Below, in pieces: positions 1-7,187 of a stretch of DNA of 19,063 nt. Made by a program: the position numbers and the translations under genes. The notes below the pieces were generated by a model, which ran no database searches, was not told the DNA's origin, and saw only the letters and a program-made list of their open reading frames with translations. How positions within the stretch are numbered: position 1 is the first letter of the stretch; each line of letters begins with the position of its first letter. The stretch spans positions 1 to 19,063 of the forward strand of contig JBEKCQ010000071.1 of assembly GCA_050014795.1 (NCBI GenBank). The letters run 5' to 3'. Source of the stretch: JALHUF01 sp050014795 (GTDB lineage Bacteria > Acidobacteriota > Terriglobia > UBA7540).

Positions 1-231
1 ACGGCGCACAAGACTCACTGGGTTGGTCCCGAGAAGGCGAAGGCGATCCGCAGCAAAGCCCTCACGGCGATTGTTGTGGGGCTGCTCATTAAGGTGTACT
101 GGGGCGGCTACGGACCCTGGCCGGTGATCGACTATCCTCCCTGGACGCATATCCGGCCCTGGCTTGAACCCCTGCTTCTGTTCGGTGGAGTCCTCCTCTA
201 TCTTGCGGGCTGGGTTCTGAAGTGGATCTAG
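1..231 (+). CDS. C-terminal end of an unidentified membrane protein (5' truncated)
   Basis: The first reading frame is open from the window edge to a TAG at 229-231, giving the last 76 residues of a protein whose start lies outside. It begins with a basic segment (THWVGPEKAKAIRSKAL), then has a hydrophobic stretch (TAIVVGLLIKVYW), a proline- and tryptophan-rich loop (YPPWTHIRPWLEP) and a second hydrophobic stretch (LLLFGGVLLYLAGWVLKWI) that runs almost to the C-terminus. Two membrane spans joined by an aromatic loop fit an integral membrane protein. I do not recognise the family. The tail of a CDP-alcohol phosphatidyltransferase is one possibility, but no diagnostic motif is present. A small GC-rich hairpin (GCGGGC at 232-237, GCCCGC at 245-250) follows the stop directly but has no T-run. 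Confidence 0.6.
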   Translation, partial: TAHKTHWVGPEKAKAIRSKALTAIVVGLLIKVYWGGYGPWPVIDYPPWTHIRPWLEPLLLFGGVLLYLAGWVLKWI

Positions 232-522
232 GCGGGCCTGGTTAGCCCGCGCCCATCAGGCGGCGGCTCTCTGGCAGCCTAACGACGTTCTCATCCTCGC
301 ACCACTACTTCCCCCAATAGCCGAAGACGTTTTCAAACTGGAGTTGCACGATCACGCTGCCCCGCACTTCCAACTGCCCGGTGGAAACCCGCAGCCGGTG
401 CAGATGCGGCTGTGTCTGAAGCCCAGGATGCCCCCTTGCTTCCGTCTCCTGATTGCGATAGCCTTCGCTCCACCAGACGCCCAGCGCGTGTGGCCTCGAT
501 CCTGAACTACAAGGAAGGAACT
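232..522. other. Gene-poor stretch with an ambiguous ORF remnant
   Basis: No complete gene is visible here. On the minus strand a frame is open from about 519 down to a TAG at 305-307. Its tail reads like a natural protein end (TGQLEVRGSVIV, then QLQFENVFGYWGK and stop). It has no ATG and is closed upstream by an in-frame TAG, so if it is coding it is a truncated remnant. The plus strand over the same bases is also open in one frame (PPIAEDVFKLELHDHAAPHF) up to a TGA near 503. I cannot decide between the two. Either could be part of a decayed gene or of an interspersed repeat. Confidence 0.25.
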
Positions 523-1235
523 ATGAGCAGTCCTGCTTTTGTGCCCGCCGAACCTGAGTCTCCTCCCATGTCTTTCGCCGAGCGCTTTCTAGGTGTTTTC
601 ATCTCTCCGGGCCCGACCTTTGAGGACATCGCGCGTCGTCCGGGCTTCATCGCGCCGCTCATCGTAACGATAGTGTCCGGGCTCGTGATCTTGGAGACGA
701 TGATCTTCAAGATCGGGATGGGGCGGATAGTTCGCCTGACCAGTTAGAAGGTGCCGTCCGCACGGGTGCGACGGTGGGCACAATCTTCGCCCATGTGGCC
801 GTGGTGGTGTTCGGGCCGGTGATGCTCCTCATCCTGGCGGCCCTGGGGCTCGGCATCTTGGTACTGATTTTTGGCGCGCCAGCCAAATTCAAGGCGGTGT
901 TCTCCGCTACCTGTTACGCCAACCTCGTCGGTGTATTGGGCGTGCTGATGGGTGTGGCGCTGATCCTGTTTGGCGACCCCGAGCACTTCAACGCGCAGAA
1001 TCCTATTCCCAGCAACGTGGGTTTCTTCCTGAATCCGCTGGAGATCTCGAAGCCCTTGTATTCGCTGGCCGGTTCGGCGGACATCCTTTGGATTTGGACC
1101 ATGGTTTTGATGGCGATGGGCTGGTCACGCGTTTCGGGCGGCAAAGCGAAGACCCTTCCTGTTTTCCTGATCCTGGCCGGCATTTGGCTGATTTGGGTTC
1201 TGGGCAAGATGGGTTTGGCGGCGATATTTAGCTAG
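523..1235 (+). pseudogene. YIP1-family multi-pass membrane protein, frameshifted
   Basis: The start is the ATG at 523, preceded by a clear ribosome binding site (AAGGAAGG). The first frame encodes 74 residues, including a Yip1-like opening (FAERFLGVFISPGPTFEDIA, then a first membrane span) and stops at 745-747. The rest of the protein continues without a break in the next frame from about 726 (SPDQLEGAVRTGATVGTIF) to TAG at 1233-1235, with about four more hydrophobic segments and the family-like stretch YANLVGVLGVLMGVALILFG. Adding one base near 715-735 would restore a single protein of about 238 residues, a plausible length for a short YIP1-domain protein. The G-rich run at 715-726 is a likely place for the lost base. 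It may be a real pseudogene or an assembly error. The cellular role of bacterial YIP1 proteins is not established. Confidence 0.75.
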
Positions 1236-1362
1236 CGGCGGGCCCTTGGAGTGTGGTTTCGGCCCGCCGCGCGCCCACCGCGGGCAGACTCAGGCTGCGA
1301 CGGGGCAAGCCCAATCTCTTCTTGCCAAGACTCTGACCTTTCCTCTACGCTTTGAATTACCC

Positions 1363-2649
1363 ATGGGATTGCAATTTGAAATTGTAGCCCGAGATGCGGG
1401 CACACGGGCGCGTGCCGGGCTGCTCCACACGCCGCATGGCGTGGTCGAGACACCGACCTTCATGCCGGTAGGCACGGCGGGCACCGTCAAGGGCGTGACC
1501 CAGGAGCAGTTGGAGACTCTCGGCGTGCAGATGCTGCTCGCCAACACCTACCATCTTTATTTGCGGCCCGGGTACGAGGTGATTCGCGATTTGGGTGGGC
1601 TGCACCGCTTCATGGGCTGGCCGCATCCCATCCTCACCGACAGCGGCGGCTTTCAGGTGATGAGCCTCAAGGGATTGGGCCGGGTTACCGAAGACGGGGT
1701 CTGGTTCCGCTCTCATCTGGATGGCTCATCGCATTTCCTTACGCCCGAGCGCGCGGTGGAGATTCAACTGGCGCTGGGCGCCGATATCATCATGGCTTTG
1801 GACGAGTGTGTTGAGTATCCGGCGAGTCACGAAACCCTGCTCCGCGCCGTGCGACTGACGGGACGCTGGGCGCGGCGGGCCAAGAACTTCTACGAAGAGC
1901 AGGTGTCAGGTACTAGGTGTCAGGTGTCAGGAGAGCAGGCTCCTGGCCTGCACGGCCAGAGTCTGGGCCGACTCGACACCCGGCACCTGACACCTGACAC
2001 CTCGCCAGCCCCCAGCCCCCAGCCCCCAACCCCTAGTCTGTTCGGCATCATCCAGGGCGGGACCGACAAAGGTCTGCGCCGCGAGAGCGCGGAGCAACTC
2101 CTGGAGATCGGTTTTGAGGGCTACGCCGTTGGAGGTCTTTCCGTTGGCGAGCCGAAGGGCGAGACTTACGAGGTGGCGGAGTTCATGGCGGGGCTGCTGC
2201 CCGAGGAACGACCCCGCTACCTGATGGGTGTGGGAACGCCGGAGGACTTGGTGGAATGCGTCGCGCGCGGCATGGATCTGTTCGATTGCGTGATGCCCAC
2301 GCGCAATGCCCGCAACGGCTGTGTTTTCACTTCTGAGGGGAAGCTGGTCATCAAGAACGCCCGCTATGCGCGGGACGAGCAGCCGCTGGACCCAGCCTGC
2401 GAGTGCGCTGTCTGCCGGCGATACTCACGTAGCTACCTGCGCCACCTCTTTGTGGCGGGGGAGATGCTGGCCGGCATCCTGGCCACGCATCACAACCTGT
2501 ACTTTTACCTTGACACTATGCGGAAAATCAGGCAGGCTGTTTTGTTCGGCCAGTTTGAAAGCGTTTGCTCGAGGGTGCGTGGGGGGCCTGGAACGGCTTC
2601 ACCCATTCATGAGGTGGTCCCGGAAAGCCATACCGACGAACCCTGCTGA
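1363..2649 (+). CDS. tgt: Queuine tRNA-ribosyltransferase (tRNA-guanine transglycosylase)
   Basis: Exchanges guanine-34 in the anticodon of GUN tRNAs for the queuosine precursor preQ1, in the cytoplasm. The 428-residue product shows the TGT hallmarks: LTDSGGFQVMSL with the conserved Asp93, FDCVMPTRNARNG with the nucleophile Asp308, LFGIIQGG, and a zinc site from Cys346, Cys348 and Cys351 (CECAVC) plus a histidine in THHNLYFY (His376/377). I chose ATG 1363 because the family N-terminus (ARDAGTRARAGLLHTPHGVVETP) follows at once. The open frame extends 39 codons further upstream, but that part has no family character. Bacterial TGTs are usually about 370-380 residues. The excess is an in-frame insertion of roughly 45 residues just before LFGIIQGG, made of repeated DNA. 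The extreme C-terminus (from about FESVCSRVRGG) is also unlike the family. No good ribosome binding site is visible. The position before yajC-secDF is common in bacteria. Confidence 0.96.
   Translation: MGLQFEIVARDAGTRARAGLLHTPHGVVETPTFMPVGTAGTVKGVTQEQLETLGVQMLLANTYHLYLRPGYEVIRDLGGLHRFMGWPHPILTDSGGFQVMSLKGLGRVTEDGVWFRSHLDGSSHFLTPERAVEIQLALGADIIMALDECVEYPASHETLLRAVRLTGRWARRAKNFYEEQVSGTRCQVSGEQAPGLHGQSLGRLDTRHLTPDTSPAPSPQPPTPSLFGIIQGGTDKGLRRESAEQLLEIGFEGYAVGGLSVGEPKGETYEVAEFMAGLLPEERPRYLMGVGTPEDLVECVARGMDLFDCVMPTRNARNGCVFTSEGKLVIKNARYARDEQPLDPACECAVCRRYSRSYLRHLFVAGEMLAGILATHHNLYFYLDTMRKIRQAVLFGQFESVCSRVRGGPGTASPIHEVVPESHTDEPC
1900..2027. repeat. Repeat cassette inserted in frame in tgt
   Basis: The core is a perfect 17-bp inverted repeat: AGGTGTCAGGTGTCAGG at 1915-1931 and its complement CCTGACACCTGACACCT at 1986-2002. 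A further copy of the unit CAGGTGTCAGG lies at 1900-1910. Between the arms is a small hairpin (TGGCC 1944-1948, GGCCA 1954-1958). After the right arm come three tandem copies of the heptamer AGCCCCC (2007-2027) and a degenerate fourth. The whole stretch stays open in the tgt frame and encodes a low-complexity, Pro/Ser/Thr-rich peptide. It falls exactly where ordinary TGTs go from the helix after RWARRAK to LFGIIQGG. Confidence 0.85.
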
Positions 2650-2682
2650 TCCCGCTTCTGCCGAGCGGGGTTTCTCATTCTT
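2649..2682 (+). terminator. Intrinsic terminator-like hairpin after tgt
   Basis: CCCGCT at 2651-2656 pairs with AGCGGG at 2664-2669 around a seven-base loop. The stem can be extended by a T-G and an A-T pair to 2649 and 2671. A T-rich tail (TTTCTCATTCTT) follows. It starts on the tgt stop codon. It probably ends or attenuates transcription between tgt and yajC, so the downstream genes may need their own promoter or rely on read-through. Confidence 0.55.
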
Positions 2683-2706
2683 AAGCTGAATCCTTAAAGC
2701 CCGACC

Positions 2707-3069
2707 TTGGACGACTGTGTGCTAGTTAATCCTCTTGTGTTGGCCGCCGACCCTGGCATGGGCGGGGGCCTAGTCCAACTCCTGCCGTTCGTGCTCATCT
2801 TTGGGATTTTCTATTTCCTTCTCATTCTGCCGCAGCAGCGCCAACGGCGAAAAGTGCAGGACATGTTGGCCAACCTCAAGACGGGAGACCGGGTCATCAC
2901 CAACGGGGGGATTTACGGAACCATCGTCGGGTTCAGAGACAGCAACGTCGTCCAATTGCAGGTGGCGAGCCAACTTAAGATTGACGTAGCACGCTCGGCA
3001 ATTGCCAGCCTCCAGCTCACTGAGAGCGAGGCCGCAAAATCGGAGGGCACGGGCAAGGGCAAGAAGTAA
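2707..3069 (+). CDS. yajC: Preprotein translocase subunit YajC
   Basis: Small inner-membrane partner of SecDF. One membrane span near the N-terminus (LLPFVLIFGIFYFLLILP) is followed by the basic QQRQRRKVQDML segment and the YajC core, LKTGDRVITNGGIYGTIVGF, then a strand-rich part and a Lys-rich tail (GKGKK). The length of about 120 residues or slightly less is normal. The start is uncertain. The frame opens with TTG 2707, but GTG 2719 and GTG 2737 are alternatives and none has a convincing ribosome binding site; a start at 2737 would leave the usual short periplasmic N-terminus. It lies 40 bp upstream of secD on the same strand, the standard YajC-SecD-SecF arrangement. Confidence 0.93.
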   Translation: MDDCVLVNPLVLAADPGMGGGLVQLLPFVLIFGIFYFLLILPQQRQRRKVQDMLANLKTGDRVITNGGIYGTIVGFRDSNVVQLQVASQLKIDVARSAIASLQLTESEAAKSEGTGKGKK

Positions 3070-3109
3070 CCCCGGCGGGAGTCGAGCCGCGGGTTGCCAG
3101 ACGTAGCTT

Positions 3110-4753
3110 ATGGAAATCAAGATTCGAACCCGAGTCATCATCATCGCGGCCGTGATGCTGCTATGCGTCTTCGGCATCATCTGTTATCCCGCCAACGAGC
3201 AGGAGATGGTCGGATTCCCAAGAACCTTCGAGCGTTTGAAGGAGAACGTTCGAAACCGTATCCGGTTGGGACTGGACTTGAGGGGCGGCACGCACCTGGT
3301 CCTGCAAGTCCAGGTTGAGGATGCAATCAACGTTACGGTTGATCTGGCGCAGGAGCGCCTGCGGGACGAGCTGAAAGCGAAGGGAATTCCCGCCAACGTC
3401 GAGAAGAAGACAGAAGACAGGCGGACCTACCTCCTTATTACCGGGATTCCTCAGGACAAGTCGGGCGATATGCAGACGCTGGCCACCGAGCAGTTTCCCG
3501 ACTGGGTTCTGGCGAGGAGGGCAGGGGACCCGGCAGCGCGCGAACTCTCGCTCAAGGCTACGGCCGCAGCCGCCATTCGCAATCAGGCGCTGGAGCAATC
3601 AAAGAACACCATCCGCAACCGCATCGACCAACTGGGCGTGACCGAGCCGACCATTGCGGAGTACGGTGGCCAGAGCGATTACGAGGTAGTGGTTCAGCTC
3701 CCCGGGGTGGACGATCCCAGCCGCGTGAAGGACATCATCCAGTCGACCGCGATGCTGACGCTGAAGATCGTCCAGGACGGCCCTTACTCGAGCCGGGAGG
3801 CGGCTTTGGCCGCGCACGGGGGAATTCTGCCACCTGACGCGGAACTGTTGCCGGGACGAAGGGATACGAGCGGCGCGGGGCCAGGTACGGAGGCGTGGTA
3901 CCTGGTCAATCGCATCGCCGCGGTTACGGGCCGCGACCTGCGGGATGCGCAGCCGCGGCAGGACGAGAATGGCCGGCCCAGCGTCAACTTCAATTTGACT
4001 CGCGATGGGGCCGTGCGCTTCGGGCGGGTAACCGGGCAAAACATAGGCAAGCAACTAGCCATCATCCTCGATAACCGCGTCATTGATGCGCCCTCCATCC
4101 AAAGTCAGATTACTGATAGTGGACGGATTTCCCCACTTCCCACCGTGAACTATGCGAGCGATTTGGCTTTAGTCCTCCGCTCCGGCGCGCTGCCGGCGTC
4201 GATCAAATACCTCGAAGAGCGCACCGTGGGGCCGTCGCTCGGAGCTGACTCCATCCGGCATGGTGTGGTGGCATCGATTGTGGGCCTGCTGGCCGTCATG
4301 GGCTTCATGCTGGTCTATTACAAGGGTTCCGGGGTCAATGCCAACCTGGCGCTGGTCCTGAACGTGATCATACTGGTGGCGGCGCTGGCGTATTTCGGGG
4401 CCGTGCTCACGCTCCCGGGCATTGCCGGAGTTATTCTCACCGTGGGCATGGGTGTGGACTCCAACGTGCTAATCTTCGAGCGCATCCGCGAGGAATTGCG
4501 TATGGGGAAGACTGTAGGGGCAGCGGTGGCCGGAGGTTTCGAGCACGCCTTCGTGACCATCATCGACACGCACGTCACGACGATTGTGTCTGCCCTGATC
4601 CTGTTCACCTTTGGGACGGGCCCGATTCGAGGGTTTGCGGTGACCTTGACCATCGGCTTGTTGGCGAACCTGTTTACTTCGGTCTTCGTGTCGCGGGTGA
4701 TTTTCGATTACGTGCTCACCAAGCGGGAGAAAGGTGAAGCGATTAGCATCTAG
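3110..4753 (+). CDS. secD: Protein translocase subunit SecD
   Basis: With SecF and YajC this forms the proton-driven accessory complex that pulls preproteins out of SecYEG on the periplasmic side. The 547-residue protein has an N-terminal membrane span (VIIIAAVMLLCVFGIICYP), the SecD D1 motif RLGLDLRGGTHLVLQV near residues 52-67, a large periplasmic domain including RNRIDQLGVTEPTIAEYG, and the TVGPSLGADSIRHG segment that opens a C-terminal bundle of about five spans. The bundle contains VGMGVDSNVLIFERIREELR (residues 445-464), where the conserved Asp450 is implicated in proton coupling. The ATG start is supported by the N-terminal span and by close spacing after yajC. The ribosome binding site is weak, which suggests co-expression with yajC. 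Confidence 0.97.
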   Translation: MEIKIRTRVIIIAAVMLLCVFGIICYPANEQEMVGFPRTFERLKENVRNRIRLGLDLRGGTHLVLQVQVEDAINVTVDLAQERLRDELKAKGIPANVEKKTEDRRTYLLITGIPQDKSGDMQTLATEQFPDWVLARRAGDPAARELSLKATAAAAIRNQALEQSKNTIRNRIDQLGVTEPTIAEYGGQSDYEVVVQLPGVDDPSRVKDIIQSTAMLTLKIVQDGPYSSREAALAAHGGILPPDAELLPGRRDTSGAGPGTEAWYLVNRIAAVTGRDLRDAQPRQDENGRPSVNFNLTRDGAVRFGRVTGQNIGKQLAIILDNRVIDAPSIQSQITDSGRISPLPTVNYASDLALVLRSGALPASIKYLEERTVGPSLGADSIRHGVVASIVGLLAVMGFMLVYYKGSGVNANLALVLNVIILVAALAYFGAVLTLPGIAGVILTVGMGVDSNVLIFERIREELRMGKTVGAAVAGGFEHAFVTIIDTHVTTIVSALILFTFGTGPIRGFAVTLTIGLLANLFTSVFVSRVIFDYVLTKREKGEAISI

Positions 4754-4817
4754 AAAATCGTGGAACATCTGCAAGCTTTCCGGTGTCCATTCGGGTGGTG
4801 AGGTACGGGGCTGACGT

Positions 4818-6044
4818 ATGGAGTTCTTTCACGAACCCAAGATTGACTGGATGGGCAAGAAGTGGTACCTCATCGGCCTGTCCACGACCCTGATGGTTGC
4901 GGGGTTGGTGTCTATCGCGGTCCATCGCGGCCTGATTTACGGGATCGATTTCCGGGGCGGCACACTCGTCTATGTAAAGTTCTCGAAGCAGCCGGACCTG
5001 GACGCGATTCGAAGCGAACTCAAGCGGGTGCACTTGGGGGAGGCAACTATCCAGCGGTACGGGGCGGCCCAAGACGACGAGGTCATCATCGGGCTGGACC
5101 TGGGGACGACTGCCTCTGCGGATGCCCTGGACGCTGGCAAGCGGGCGATCGTAGGTGCGCTGGCGGGCCTCTTTGGTGTGGGCCCCGCAGGGAAAGTGGA
5201 CTTCAACAATGCCAGCCCGCAGACGGTGGCCGAGCATCTGGTCGTGGGGGACCCACTGCGGTTGGCTTTTAAGGGCACCGACGAAGCGCTGACCGGGTAC
5301 CGCGAGCTGTCCGAAGCGTTGGTCAACTTCCGGAACAGCCCGCCGCATAGCGGCCTGATTGCAGATTTGCAGGAGCTGCGCGCCGTGACGGGAGTGACCC
5401 CGGCCGTTCTGGAGGCGCTGGGCAAGGACTTCTACCTTTCCCAGTATGCTGTGCGGAACACGGAGATTGTCGGGCCCAAAGTGGGGGGCGACCTGCGGAA
5501 GCAGGCGCTCTATGTGACGCTGGCGGCGCTGGCCGCGATGCTGGTTTACATTTGGTTTCGCTTTGAGCTAATCTATGGCGTCGCGGCGGTCATCGCCACC
5601 TTTCATGATGTACTGATTACGCTGGGGATCTTCTCCCTGTTGAATAAAGAGATCTCGCTGACCGTCATTGCCGCCCTGCTGACGCTGGTGGGCTACTCGA
5701 TGAATGACACGATCGTGGTCTTCGACCGGATTCGGGAGAATCTCAGGCTTACCAAGCGCGAGAATATCCTCGACCTGGTAAACCGCAGTATTAACCAGAC
5801 GCTGAGTCGGACCATTTTGACCTCCGGGCTGACGTTCCTGGCCGTGCTTTCCCTGTACTTGTTCGGGGGAGAGGTCATTCACGGATTTGCTTTTACCCTA
5901 GTCATTGGGGTAATTATTGGCACGTATTCTTCGATCGCCATTGCCAGTCCGATTCTGGTGTCCTTCTACCAGCGGGTGGGGCAGAACCGGATTGGTGTGA
6001 AGCCCCGAGTCTATGAACGAGAGGCGGCCGGTACGCGTCGCTAG
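4818..6044 (+). CDS. secF: Protein translocase subunit SecF, with enlarged periplasmic domain
   Basis: Second large subunit of the SecDF complex, 64 bp after secD. After an N-terminal span (LIGLSTTLMVAGLVSIAV) comes GIDFRGGT (residues 42-49), the SecF form of the D1 motif. The C-terminal bundle starts after VGPKVGGDLRKQAL (about 219-231) and contains ATFHDVLITLGIFSLLN and LVGYSMNDTIVVFDRIREN, all diagnostic. At 408 residues it is longer than the usual 300-320. The extra length lies between the first span and the bundle (roughly residues 95-205), including ASADALDAGKRAIVGALAG and an alpha-rich segment with ELRAVTGVTPAVLEALG. The gap to secD has no strong ribosome binding site. Confidence 0.96.
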   Translation: MEFFHEPKIDWMGKKWYLIGLSTTLMVAGLVSIAVHRGLIYGIDFRGGTLVYVKFSKQPDLDAIRSELKRVHLGEATIQRYGAAQDDEVIIGLDLGTTASADALDAGKRAIVGALAGLFGVGPAGKVDFNNASPQTVAEHLVVGDPLRLAFKGTDEALTGYRELSEALVNFRNSPPHSGLIADLQELRAVTGVTPAVLEALGKDFYLSQYAVRNTEIVGPKVGGDLRKQALYVTLAALAAMLVYIWFRFELIYGVAAVIATFHDVLITLGIFSLLNKEISLTVIAALLTLVGYSMNDTIVVFDRIRENLRLTKRENILDLVNRSINQTLSRTILTSGLTFLAVLSLYLFGGEVIHGFAFTLVIGVIIGTYSSIAIASPILVSFYQRVGQNRIGVKPRVYEREAAGTRR

Positions 6045-6105
6045 CTTCAGGCGGCGGCCGGGCTCGGGGGCGTGAAATAGAAAGTCGACGTAGGAGGTAG
6101 GATCC

Positions 6106-7149
6106 ATGTTTGACGAGTTCTTGCTGGATTCCTCGCCGTCACGCGCGCCAGTCCTGGGGGGCACGCACTGGGCTATTTGCTTCGGCGCGGGGGCCGTGGG
6201 TTTTCTGCTCGTTTTCTTTGGGCTACCCATGCTGTTCGTGCCCCCTGAGACCAAGGTGCTCCTCGCCCAAGCCGTCATCTTCGGTGCTGCCCCGTTCTTC
6301 TTCCAGGCGTTGTTCCTTTGCTACATCTATGCAGATTCGCGGCACTCGGGGCTGGGCGGCACCTGGGTGTGGATGATCATCACCTTTTTCCTGAGCGTCG
6401 TGGGATTCTTGTTTTACCTGATTTACTCCGCGGCCAAGACAGACAACTGGAAGCGGGCCACGATTCCCATCGCTTACATCATTGAGTGCATCATCGTGGG
6501 CGGGATGATCCTGGTCCCCCTCATCTATACCGATGCGCTGCCTAAGGGGCAGTTGATGACCTTCCTGGTGGCTCCGCCTCCCCCTCCGCCACCTCCCCCT
6601 CCGCCCGTTGCGGCGGCGCCGGTGAAGGCGGTACACCGGGTGACGGCGGAGGACATCATGCGCGCTCCCACCGTCATTCCCAAGACCATCGAGCGGATCA
6701 AGGACGAGCCTGAGCCGCTGCAGTCGGCGGCCGTGGGTGTGGTCGGGGGCGTTCCGGGAGGCATGCCGGGAGGGTCTCCGGGCGGCGTACTGGGTAGCAT
6801 CATCAGCAGTGCGGCGTCGGCTCCTCCCCCGCCACCCCCGCCGAAGGCGACTACGCCCAAACGCATTCGCGTCGGCGGCCAGGTGGAGTCGGCGAAGCTG
6901 ATCTTCCGGCCGCAGCCGGAATACCCCCCCTTGGCCAAGATGGCTCGCATCCAGGGGACGGTACGGTTGGAAGCGATCATCAGCCGGGATGGGACAATTC
7001 AGGACTTGAAAGTGGTCAGCGGCCACCCGCTCCTGGTGAAATCGGCTATCGAAGCGGTGCAGCGCTGGCGCTATCAGCCTACGTTGCTGAACGGGGAGCC
7101 GGTGGAGGTCGTCACCGAGGTGGATGTGATCTTTAATCTGGCGGAGTAG
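6106..7149 (+). CDS. TonB-family energy transducer with four-span N-terminal domain
   Basis: Links the ExbB/ExbD proton motor to outer-membrane TonB-dependent transporters. The C-terminal 90 residues are a typical TonB domain (PEYPPLAKMARIQGTVRLEA, then AIEAVQRWRYQPTLLNGEPV). The middle is a periplasm-spanning linker with two polyproline runs (11 and 7 prolines) and a Gly-rich patch (VVGGVPGGMPGGSPGG). Classical TonB has a single N-terminal anchor. This one has four hydrophobic segments at about residues 22-45, 54-75, 87-107 and 118-141, with positively charged residues in the third loop (KTDNWKR). The start ATG has a strong ribosome binding site (TAGGAGGTAGG). It lies 38 bp upstream of exbB, which supports the function. 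Confidence 0.92.
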   Translation: MFDEFLLDSSPSRAPVLGGTHWAICFGAGAVGFLLVFFGLPMLFVPPETKVLLAQAVIFGAAPFFFQALFLCYIYADSRHSGLGGTWVWMIITFFLSVVGFLFYLIYSAAKTDNWKRATIPIAYIIECIIVGGMILVPLIYTDALPKGQLMTFLVAPPPPPPPPPPPVAAAPVKAVHRVTAEDIMRAPTVIPKTIERIKDEPEPLQSAAVGVVGGVPGGMPGGSPGGVLGSIISSAASAPPPPPPPKATTPKRIRVGGQVESAKLIFRPQPEYPPLAKMARIQGTVRLEAIISRDGTIQDLKVVSGHPLLVKSAIEAVQRWRYQPTLLNGEPVEVVTEVDVIFNLAE

Positions 7150-7187
7150 GTAGTTTGCAGATTTCGTAAATCTTCGAGGAGGAAATA

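Noticed and set aside
232..250. GCGGGC/GCCCGC hairpin after the first gene as a terminator
   Set aside because: A six-base stem with no following T-run; GC-rich DNA gives such stems by chance.
1900..2027. CRISPR-like short repeats in tgt
   Set aside because: The units are inverted and very short, without evenly sized unique spacers, and lie inside a coding gene.
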